Both the position numbers and the translations under genes were made by a program. From contig JAAZMP010000181.1 of the NCBI GenBank assembly GCA_012798755.1, positions 1 through 34,913 of the forward strand: a stretch of DNA of 34,913 bases, written 5' to 3'. Positions 27,718 through 34,913 of this stretch are shown piece by piece. The stretch is from Bacillota bacterium. Lineage in GTDB: Bacteria > Bacillota > Dethiobacteria > DTU022 > UBA8154. Under the pieces are notes generated by a model. The model was not told where the DNA came from, searched no databases, and saw only the letters and a list, made by a program, of their open reading frames with translations. How positions within the stretch are numbered: the stretch's first letter is position 1; each line of letters begins with the position of its first letter.

Positions 27718-28605
27718 ATGAAACATTACGAAATTGCTGAAGAAAAAGTCTTCCTGCCAGGGCACGGGGCCTGCCCCGGATGCGCCATGGCTTTAGCCCT
27801 TCGTTACGTCCTAAACATATTTGGGCGCAATTCGGTTGCCGTTATCCCCCCCTCCTGCATGGGCCCGATGATGGGCGCCCAGCCCTACAGCTCTATGCTC
27901 ATCCCCATCTTCCATAACAGCTTCGAATCTAGCGCATCCTCTGCTGCTGGAATCAAGCGCGCTTTAAGAGCCAGAGACAGGGACGACGTAAACGTACTGG
28001 CCCTTGCCGGCGACGGCGGCACCTACGACATCGGACTGCAGGCGCTCTCCTCCGTCGCAGAACACAACGAAGACATAGTCTACATCTGTATGGACAACGA
28101 AGGATACATGAACACCGGCACACAAAAAAGCTCATCCACGCCGCGCCATGCCTACACCACCTCTACCCCCGGCGGTAAAGAATCGAGGAAGAAGAACTTA
28201 GTAGAGATCATGGCTGCGCATCACGTGCCCTACGTTGCCACAGCCAACATTGGTTATTTAGACGACTTTGTTACCAAAATTCATAAAATCAAGGACATGA
28301 AAGGCACAAGAATGATCATCGTGCTGATACCCTGTATCGACGGCTGGGGCTTTCCCGGCGACGCTGCCGCGACCATGTCCCGCTTAGCCGTCCAAACCGG
28401 CGTCTTCCCGCTCTACGAAGTAGAAGACGGAACCAAATACACGATAAACCATGGCCCCGAAGGCCTGCCCGTCGAAACCTACATTTCACGTCAGCGTCGC
28501 TACAGGCACCTGACCGCTGAACAGGTAAGCGAAATCCAAAAAGAAGTCGATGAAAACTGGGCGAAGTTGGAAGGCATGGCCAATTTATTTTCTGCAACTA
28601 TGTAG
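27718..28605 (+). CDS. 2-oxoacid:acceptor oxidoreductase beta subunit (PorB-like)
   Basis: GHGACPGCAMALALRYVL, LAGDGGTYDIGLQALSSVAEHNEDIVYICMDNEGYMNTGTQKSSSTP. Confidence 0.93.
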   Translation: MKHYEIAEEKVFLPGHGACPGCAMALALRYVLNIFGRNSVAVIPPSCMGPMMGAQPYSSMLIPIFHNSFESSASSAAGIKRALRARDRDDVNVLALAGDGGTYDIGLQALSSVAEHNEDIVYICMDNEGYMNTGTQKSSSTPRHAYTTSTPGGKESRKKNLVEIMAAHHVPYVATANIGYLDDFVTKIHKIKDMKGTRMIIVLIPCIDGWGFPGDAAATMSRLAVQTGVFPLYEVEDGTKYTINHGPEGLPVETYISRQRRYRHLTAEQVSEIQKEVDENWAKLEGMANLFSATM

Positions 28606-28610
28606 AAACA

Positions 28611-28954
28611 AACCGAAAGATGATTCGTTTGGAAATGAAATGGATAGTGTTTTAAGCTCCTATGAAAATCTTAGAACGGGTCGTACGACCGGTTGGACTT
28701 CTGCAGTGGGAATTTCTTCTATTGTAAAAGCTATTGTCAATGATACTAAGAAAGTTTTACCTTGTTCCGCAATTTTGTCCGGTGAATACAACGCCTGCAA
28801 CGTAAGCATTGGTGTGCCGGCAGTCATTGGCAAAGACGGTATCGAACAGATTTTACAGTGGGAACTTGTCCAAGACGAACGAGCAGGGATGCAGCAGGCA
28901 GTAAAAGCTCAAAAGGATCTTGCAACGAAAGTGAAAAAATCTTTAAATACATAG
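28611..28954 (+). pseudogene. C-terminal remnant of a malate/L-lactate dehydrogenase family protein
   Basis: VKAIVNDTKKVLPCSAILSGEYNACNVSIGVPAVIGKDGIEQILQWELVQDE resembles the MDH/LDH C-terminal region; the NAD-binding half is absent and the frame runs back into porB without a credible start. Confidence 0.7.
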
Positions 28955-28964
28955 CTTTTTGATA

Positions 28965-28993
28965 TGGACAAGGAATTATTTAATTGTTATAAT
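28965..28993 (+). promoter_or_regulatory. Probable sigma-A promoter for the glycine riboswitch/gcv operon
   Basis: TGGACA (28965-28970), 17 nt spacer, TATAAT (28988-28993). Confidence 0.65.
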
Positions 28994-29059
28994 AGCATAG
29001 AATTGTTTTGATAAGTCTGAATCGGGCTTGTAGTTGTTTAACTTCAATTTAATAAGTTA

Positions 29060-29262
29060 GTGGATGAATCTAGGGTGAGAGCCTCCGTATTCATGAACAA
29101 TATGGGGCACCGAAGGAGCAATTTGCCCGGTTTAGCGGCGGGGAAAAGAAACTCTCAGGTCAAAGAAGCCTTAGTGGACACATCCTTGGAAAGAGCCTAT
29201 TTATCGATAGGCCGCCGATGGTGTAACTCTTAAAGAATAAGAGGATTCTCTCAGGCTTTGAG
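29060..29262 (+). ncRNA. Tandem glycine riboswitch (two aptamers)
   Basis: Aptamer 1: GGGTGAGAGCCTCCG...GGCACCGAAGGAGCAA...AAACTCTCAGGTCAAAG; aptamer 2: GGAAAGAGCC...CGCCGATGGTGTAA...GGATTCTCTCAGGCTTTGAGGACAG. Upstream of gcvPA. Confidence 0.9.
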
Positions 29263-29300
29263 GACAGGGGAAATGCTGATTTTTCCTGTCTTTTGTTTTG
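29263..29300 (+). terminator. Intrinsic terminator of the riboswitch expression platform
   Basis: GACAGGGGAAA / TTTTTCCTGTC hairpin followed by TTTTGTTTT. Confidence 0.8.
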
Positions 29301-29525
29301 GGTAAAAAGGTAAAATATTTGGAAGGGAGGTTTGTTTAAAGGCAGGTTACTTATTTTTGAGCGCTATTTAATAAAGGATAGATCGGAATGTTTTTAGTTT
29401 CCGCTGCCGGAATATTATTTCCCGAAAGGAAATGAACGTTATTTTCCTTAAGTGGGGCATTCAGGCGGCCGTAGAATTGCCTTTTTACATCGTTGTCAAG
29501 AACTTATAAGTTGGGAGGGTTAAAT

Positions 29526-30923
29526 GTGAGTAAACGAGTGTATCCGTATATACCCAATTCTGAACCTGCGATTAAAGAGCAAATGTTGAAAGAAGTGGGG
29601 ATCGACAGCGTTGAAGACATCTATGCCGAAATCCCCAAGCATCTCAAGTTCAAAGGAAAACTAAATCTACCGGAACCATTTTTGTCCGAATACGCCTTAA
29701 AACGACACGTTGAAGGCATACTTGCCAAAAACAAAACCTGCAAAGATCATCTAAATTTTCTTGGGGGAGGCACCTGGCAGCATTATGTTCCCGAAGTGTG
29801 CAATACGATAATTTCCCGCGACGAATTTTTAACGGCTTACGGAAGCGATTACTACGCCGATCATGGGAAAGGCCAGGCTTTTTTTGAATACGCCAGTATG
29901 CTGGGAGATCTACTCGAAATGGATGTTGTAAGTTTGCCGACATATGATTGGGCGGCTGCGGCAGGAAATTCCATCAGAATGGCCTCAAGAATCACAGGGA
30001 GAAACAAAGCACTTATTCCTAAAACGATCAGCCCCGATCGATTGTCGTGCATTAAAAATTATTGTGAACCCGGCATTGAAATCGAGCTTGTGTCTTATGA
30101 TGAGAAAACCGGTTACTTAGACCTTGGGGATTTAAAAAATAGAATTTCGGCGGGAACAGCCGCCGTCTATTTTGAAAACCCGTCTTATTTGGGGTTCATC
30201 GAAATGCAGGGGGAGGATATTTCTAAAATCGCCCATGACCACGGTGCTGTTTGCATCGTTGGAGTTGATCCCATTTCCCTGGGGGTTTTAGAGGTGCCCG
30301 ACCGCTATGGCGCGGACATTGTCTGCGGTGAGCTGCAACCCCTGGGCATAAATATGTACTCGGGGGGCGGTCTGGGGGGTTTTATCGCCACAAGGGAAGA
30401 AGAAAAATATGTGGCTGAATATCCCTCTATACTCGTCACCTTGACTTCTACCAAAGCTGAAGGGGAATATGGCTTTGGGGGCTTTGGTTCTTTCCTCTTT
30501 GATCGGACATCTTATGTCCAAAGGGAAAAAGCCAAAGATTTTGTGGGGACCGAATGTGGGCTTTGGACCATAGCAGCCGGCGTTTACCTGGCTTTAATGG
30601 GCCCCCAAGGAATAAAAGAACTTGCCGAAAACGTCGTACAAAAAGCACATTATATGGCCGGCCGGCTCTCAGAAATCAAAGGTGTTAAAGCACCGGTATT
30701 TAATTCGCCAAATTTTAAGGAGTTTATCGTTAATTTCGATGAAACGGATAAGAAAGTAAAAGACATCAACAAGAAACTATTGGATTTTAAAATATTTGGA
30801 GGAAAAGACCTTTCCCGGGAATTCCCTGAACTGGGGGAAAGCGCTTTGTACTGCGTAACAGAGGTACATACGCATGAAGATCTGGAAAAGTTTTTTTCCG
30901 CTTTGCAGGAAGCTATAAAATAA
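29526..30923 (+). CDS. gcvPA: Glycine dehydrogenase (decarboxylating) subunit 1
   Basis: KRVYPYIPNSEPAIKEQMLKEVGIDSVEDIYAEIP, FLGGGTWQHYVPEVCNTIISRDEFLTAY, SLPTYDWAAAAGNSIRMASRITGR. GTG 29526 start preferred; ORF track starts at 29493. Confidence 0.95.
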   Translation: MSKRVYPYIPNSEPAIKEQMLKEVGIDSVEDIYAEIPKHLKFKGKLNLPEPFLSEYALKRHVEGILAKNKTCKDHLNFLGGGTWQHYVPEVCNTIISRDEFLTAYGSDYYADHGKGQAFFEYASMLGDLLEMDVVSLPTYDWAAAAGNSIRMASRITGRNKALIPKTISPDRLSCIKNYCEPGIEIELVSYDEKTGYLDLGDLKNRISAGTAAVYFENPSYLGFIEMQGEDISKIAHDHGAVCIVGVDPISLGVLEVPDRYGADIVCGELQPLGINMYSGGGLGGFIATREEEKYVAEYPSILVTLTSTKAEGEYGFGGFGSFLFDRTSYVQREKAKDFVGTECGLWTIAAGVYLALMGPQGIKELAENVVQKAHYMAGRLSEIKGVKAPVFNSPNFKEFIVNFDETDKKVKDINKKLLDFKIFGGKDLSREFPELGESALYCVTEVHTHEDLEKFFSALQEAIK

Positions 30924-30938
30924 AAAGGAGGGTTGATT

Positions 30939-32504
30939 ATGGCAGATGCGAGAATAAGGGAACGTTACCATCAGGCACGTTGGGATGAACCTATCATTTA
31001 TGAATTGTCCGTTAAAGGTGAAAGAGGTGTGCTCGTTCCTGAAGTGGAAAAAGAAATTAGTGCTAAAGCAGGCGATATAAGCAGCATAATCCCGGAAAAG
31101 ATGCGCCGCAAAAAGCCGCCCCGGTTGCCGGAAATTTCCCAGAAAAGGGTTTTAAGCCATTACCTGCACCTATCGCAGGAGACGCTGGGTTCCAACTTGA
31201 ATGTTGATATCAGCATGGGCACCTGTACAATGAAATATAACCCTCGTGTTAACGAAGCCATTGTTGATCTTATAAGCCATATACATCCATCACAGGACGA
31301 AGATACCATCCAGGGTATCCTGGAAATATATTATAAAACGGAACAAGCACTCAAAGAAATCTCCGGTTTGGATAAATTCTCCTTGCAGCCCGGCGGGGGA
31401 GCCCAGGCCGTCTATACCGGTGTTTTAACGACCAGGGCCTATCACCGGGCTAATGGCGAAGACGACAAAAGAGACGAAATTATAACCACCATTTTTTCAC
31501 ATCCCTGCAATCCGGCGGCTGCTGCTACAGCCGGATATAAGGTTATAACTTTGTACCCTGCAGAAGACGGCTATCCGGACCTGGATGCTTTAAAAGAGGT
31601 GGTATCTGAGCGGACCGCGGCCCTATTTATTGTTAACCCTGAAGATACGGGAATATATAATCCCAAGATCGATCAATTTGTTAAGGTTGTCCATGAGGCA
31701 GGCGGTCTCTGTTATTATGATCAAGCTAATGCAAATGGAATATTGGGTGTAGCCAGGGCCAAAGAAGCAGGCTTTGACATGTGCCATTTTAACTTGCACA
31801 AAACTTTTGCCTCGCCTCATGGGAGCATGGGACCGGCAACAGGAGCCTTCGGGGTAACGGAAAAACTGGCGAAATATCTTCCTGTCCCTACGGTTGAAAA
31901 GGGTAAAGAAAAGTACTGGCTTGATTATAAGCGGCCCGATTCCATAGGAAAAATCAGAGGATTTTTTGGCGTGGCACCGGTTGTGCTGCGGGCCTACTCC
32001 TGGATCATGTCTTTAGGTGCGGATGGTTTAAGAGAAGTAGCGGAGATATCGGTTCTCAATAACAATTATCTCATGAAGAAAGTTGCCCAGATTCTCGGGG
32101 TAGTAATTTACTATGCCGAGGGGCACAGGCGCTTTGAAGAGGTGCGTTACAGTTGGGAAAAACTAACGGAAGAAACAGGAGTAAGCACCATAGATATTTC
32201 CAACAGGATCTCCGATTTTGGTATACAACATTATTTTCCCAGCCATGAACCTTGGTTAGTGCCGGAACCTTTTACGCTGGAGCCCTGTGAAACGTATTCC
32301 AAGGCTGACATTGATGAATATGCTGCAGTGCTGCGCAGAATTTCGGAGGAGGCTTACAACAATCCCGAACTGGTAAAAACTGCACCCCATAAATCCGCTT
32401 CCCACAGAAGGGATAAAGAAGAGGAAATGAACGATCCCCAAAATTGGGCTATTACGTGGCGTGCATATCTTAGGAAAAAAGGGAAAGACCAAAACAAGAT
32501 GTAG
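30939..32504 (+). CDS. gcvPB: Glycine dehydrogenase (decarboxylating) subunit 2
   Basis: MGTCTMKYNPRVNEAI, FSLQPGGGAQAVYTGVL, CHFNLHKTFASPHGSMGPATGAFGV (PLP Lys region). ATG 30939 behind AGGAGGG. Confidence 0.95.
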   Translation: MADARIRERYHQARWDEPIIYELSVKGERGVLVPEVEKEISAKAGDISSIIPEKMRRKKPPRLPEISQKRVLSHYLHLSQETLGSNLNVDISMGTCTMKYNPRVNEAIVDLISHIHPSQDEDTIQGILEIYYKTEQALKEISGLDKFSLQPGGGAQAVYTGVLTTRAYHRANGEDDKRDEIITTIFSHPCNPAAAATAGYKVITLYPAEDGYPDLDALKEVVSERTAALFIVNPEDTGIYNPKIDQFVKVVHEAGGLCYYDQANANGILGVARAKEAGFDMCHFNLHKTFASPHGSMGPATGAFGVTEKLAKYLPVPTVEKGKEKYWLDYKRPDSIGKIRGFFGVAPVVLRAYSWIMSLGADGLREVAEISVLNNNYLMKKVAQILGVVIYYAEGHRRFEEVRYSWEKLTEETGVSTIDISNRISDFGIQHYFPSHEPWLVPEPFTLEPCETYSKADIDEYAAVLRRISEEAYNNPELVKTAPHKSASHRRDKEEEMNDPQNWAITWRAYLRKKGKDQNKM

Positions 32505-32535
32505 AAAAGCGATTGGGGAGGAGGTCCACAAAGGC

Positions 32536-33651
32536 TTGAAAAAGTTAGGCTTGATCGTAAATCCAATTGCCGGAATGGGAGGAAAAGTTGGCCTTAAGGG
32601 AACTGATGGCTTGGATGTGCTCGAAAAAGCCCGGGAATTGGGCGCTGTGCCGGAGGCACCGCAGAAAGCAGTAAACGTTCTTAAAATCATTGCCGCCTCC
32701 CCAAAAAAGATTGAGATTATAACTTGTCCTGCGGAAATGGGCGAAAATGAAGCACGCGAGGCGGGATTTGAACCGGTTGTGCTGGACTGTGTTGGTAAAA
32801 AAAGTACAACTGCAGAAGATACAGAAAGAGCTGCCCGGGAAATGCTGGACGAAGGGATCGATCTACTTCTTTTTGCCGGTGGCGATGGTACTGCCAGAAA
32901 CATTTACAATGTTGTCGAGGATCGTTTACCTGTTATAGGCATCCCGGCCGGTGTAAAAATCCATTCTGCGGTTTTTGCCATCAATCCTAGAAATGCCGGG
33001 GAGCTGGCCCTGATGTACCTACAGGGCAAATTGCCAAATTTACGCGAGGCGGAAGTCATGGACATTGATGAGGCAGCATTTAGGGAAGGAAGGATCTCAG
33101 CGAAGCTATATGGTTACCTGAAGGTGCCTTTTGAAAAAAGATTCATGCAAAGCTTAAAAGTTGGGCGCGGGGTAAGCGAGGAGATTGCGCTGGCTGGTGC
33201 AGCCGAACATATCTTGGAGGGTATGCAGGAAAAAATTTACTATATCATTGGCCCGGGGACCTCTACCAGAGCAATTATGGAAAGATTAAATTTAAAAAAT
33301 ACGCTTTTGGGGGTCGATGTAGTTTTAAACAAGAAGTTGGCCGCGAATGATGTAAATGAGGCACAGCTGCTCGATTTGATTAAGGGTAAAAAGGCCAAAA
33401 TCATTGTTACGGTCATTGGCGGACAGGGCTATGTTTTTGGAAGAGGCAACCAACAAATAAGCGCAGAAGTGATAAAGCAGGTGGGAAAGACAAACATCAT
33501 CATTATTGCTTCAAAAGACAAGATTATATCTCTTACAGGAAGGCCTTTATTGGCTGATACCGGCAATGAAGAAGTAAATAATACTCTTGAAGGATATATC
33601 AGGGTCATAACAGGGTACAAGGAAGAACTGATCTACAAAATTGCCACTTGA
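32536..33651 (+). CDS. ATP-NAD kinase / AcoX-like family protein
   Basis: LGLIVNPIAGMGGKVGLKGTDG and LLFAGGDGTARNIYNVV (GGDGT motif), VIGIPAGVKIHSAVFA. TTG start 32536; ORF track extends to 32461. Confidence 0.87.
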   Translation: MKKLGLIVNPIAGMGGKVGLKGTDGLDVLEKARELGAVPEAPQKAVNVLKIIAASPKKIEIITCPAEMGENEAREAGFEPVVLDCVGKKSTTAEDTERAAREMLDEGIDLLLFAGGDGTARNIYNVVEDRLPVIGIPAGVKIHSAVFAINPRNAGELALMYLQGKLPNLREAEVMDIDEAAFREGRISAKLYGYLKVPFEKRFMQSLKVGRGVSEEIALAGAAEHILEGMQEKIYYIIGPGTSTRAIMERLNLKNTLLGVDVVLNKKLAANDVNEAQLLDLIKGKKAKIIVTVIGGQGYVFGRGNQQISAEVIKQVGKTNIIIIASKDKIISLTGRPLLADTGNEEVNNTLEGYIRVITGYKEELIYKIAT

Positions 33652-33719
33652 GAATCAAAACTAAATGGCTCCGCCTAAAAAGTGGGTAAGGGTATGGCTT
33701 AGAAGGAGTTGTACTTACT

Positions 33720-34280
33720 TTGTCTGCTTTTGAACCTATGGAATCAACGTTGTCAAAAATTCTTCAGGGGCTAATTAAAATAGCCGAATTACAAAAGGGA
33801 AATATTTTAGTAATTGGCTGTAGCACCAGTGAAATAACGGGAGAAAAAATCGGTTCCGCCTCCAACTTGGAAATTGCACAGATTATAATATCTGGGCTAC
33901 TAGCTTTCGTTAGGGAAAAGGAGCTTTACCTGGCTGTGCAATGTTGTGAACATTTAAACCGGGCCTTGGTGGTCGAAAAAGAGTGTGTCGAAAGGTACAA
34001 CCTGGAACCTGTTTCGGTACTGCCGTATCTCGAAGCTGGGGGCGCATTGGCTACAGTGGCTATGGAACATTTTGACGAACCGGTGATCGTGGAGGCCATA
34101 GCAGCTCATGCCGGTTTGGACATCGGAGACACCTTAATAGGGATGCACTTAAAAAAAGTTGCCGTCCCGCTGAGGCTGCCAATAAAAAAAATCGGCAAAG
34201 CTAATCTGACCCTGGCCCGGACCAGGCCCAAATTCATTGGTGGTGAAAGAGCTAAATATCCTCATGACATTGGTAAGTGA
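33720..34280 (+). CDS. TIGR01440/YwlG (DUF436) family protein
   Basis: GNILVIGCSTSEITGEKIGSASNLEIA, LAVQCCEHLNRALVVEKE, AGGALATVAMEHFDEPVIVE, AGLDIGDTLIGMHLKKVAVPLR. TTG start. Confidence 0.87.
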   Translation: MSAFEPMESTLSKILQGLIKIAELQKGNILVIGCSTSEITGEKIGSASNLEIAQIIISGLLAFVREKELYLAVQCCEHLNRALVVEKECVERYNLEPVSVLPYLEAGGALATVAMEHFDEPVIVEAIAAHAGLDIGDTLIGMHLKKVAVPLRLPIKKIGKANLTLARTRPKFIGGERAKYPHDIGK

Positions 34281-34312
34281 ACATTGATTAAAAAATGGGA
34301 GTGAAAGATAGT

Positions 34313-34913
34313 ATGTCTGAAGCAAAAAAAACGCCACTGTATGAGCAACATGCAGCGGCAAAGGGCAACTTTATAGATTATGGCGGCTGGTTTTTGCCTG
34401 TTACATATCAGGGAATTGTGGAAGAGGTTTTGCATACGCGCAAAAAGGTTTCTCTTTTTGACGCTTCACATATGGGAGAGATCCTCGTAGAAGGCCAAAA
34501 GGCGGAGGAGTTTTTGCAGGGGGTTTTAACAAATGATCTTTCTGTTTTAAAGAACAATGGTGTTATGTACAGCCCCATTTGTTATCCTCATGGCGGTACG
34601 GTTGACGATATCCTCGTTTACCGCTATGCGCAAGATCGTTTTTTATTGGTTACAAACGCCGTGAATACGGAAAAAGACTATAACTTTCTTAAGGAAAGGT
34701 ATCCTGAATCCGTGGTTTTGGAGGACTTATCCGCTGAATTTGCCTTGATAGCGATACAAGGGCCCCTTAGTTTAGAAATACTTAAAAAAACTATGACAGA
34801 AGATGTTCTTCCTTCAAGCATAAGGCGGTACAATTTTTTACCGGATGTTAAAATTGCCGGGATTAAATGTTTGCTTTCCCGGACCGGCTATACAGGCGAA
34901 GATGGTTTCGAGA
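34313..34913 (+). CDS. gcvT: Aminomethyltransferase (glycine cleavage T protein), 3' end outside window
   Basis: Open to the window end, so absent from the ORF track. Translation MSEAKKTPLYEQHAAAKGNFIDYGGWFLPVTYQGIVEEVLHTRKKVSLFDASHMGEILVEG...GVMYSPICYPHGGTVDDILVYR...AIQGPLSLEIL...SRTGYTGEDGFE is characteristic of GcvT. Confidence 0.94.
   Translation, partial: MSEAKKTPLYEQHAAAKGNFIDYGGWFLPVTYQGIVEEVLHTRKKVSLFDASHMGEILVEGQKAEEFLQGVLTNDLSVLKNNGVMYSPICYPHGGTVDDILVYRYAQDRFLLVTNAVNTEKDYNFLKERYPESVVLEDLSAEFALIAIQGPLSLEILKKTMTEDVLPSSIRRYNFLPDVKIAGIKCLLSRTGYTGEDGFE

Noticed and set aside
32256-32903. 215-aa minus-strand ORF across gcvPB and the ATP-NAD kinase-like gene
   Set aside because: Antisense shadow of two well-supported genes; Pro/Ser-rich with no recognisable domain.
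1-34913. CRISPR arrays, transposases, phage or toxin-antitoxin genes, tRNA/rRNA
   Set aside because: Looked for regular repeats, terminal inverted repeats and characteristic proteins; none were recognisable by eye.

Overview
The window reads as a chromosomal segment of an anaerobic Firmicute-like bacterium; this taxonomic guess rests on the T-box, the glycine riboswitch, gcvPA/gcvPB, argCJBDF and AGGAGG ribosome-binding sites. It is dominated by energy and amino-acid metabolism. From left to right: (1) a 2-oxoacid:ferredoxin oxidoreductase operon (fused gamma-delta, truncated at the window edge, then alpha and beta) that continues into NuoE/NuoF/NuoG-like diaphorase genes and ends at a strong hairpin; (2) a minus-strand P-loop/Asp23-Gls24 fusion protein; (3) an acyl-CoA carboxyltransferase; (4) a T-box with an apparent CGC (Arg) specifier in front of argC-argJ-argB-argD-argF; (5) two tandem DUF342/FapA-type paralogs convergent with a receiver-histidine kinase; (6) a flavodoxin-fold reductase, an Rrf2-nitrilase unit, a nitroreductase and an IclR regulator; (7) a second 2-oxoacid oxidoreductase operon, divergent from IclR, with a GltD-like flavoprotein fused to a ferredoxin domain; (8) a truncated malate/lactate dehydrogenase remnant; (9) a tandem glycine riboswitch with terminator leading gcvPA-gcvPB-(ATP-NAD kinase-like)-(YwlG/TIGR01440-like)-gcvT, the last running off the window. 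No CRISPR array, transposase, phage gene, tRNA or rRNA was recognised. The most interesting theme is that two 2-oxoacid oxidoreductase operons carry two different NAD(P)H-linking modules. All product calls are from protein motifs read by eye; no database search was run.
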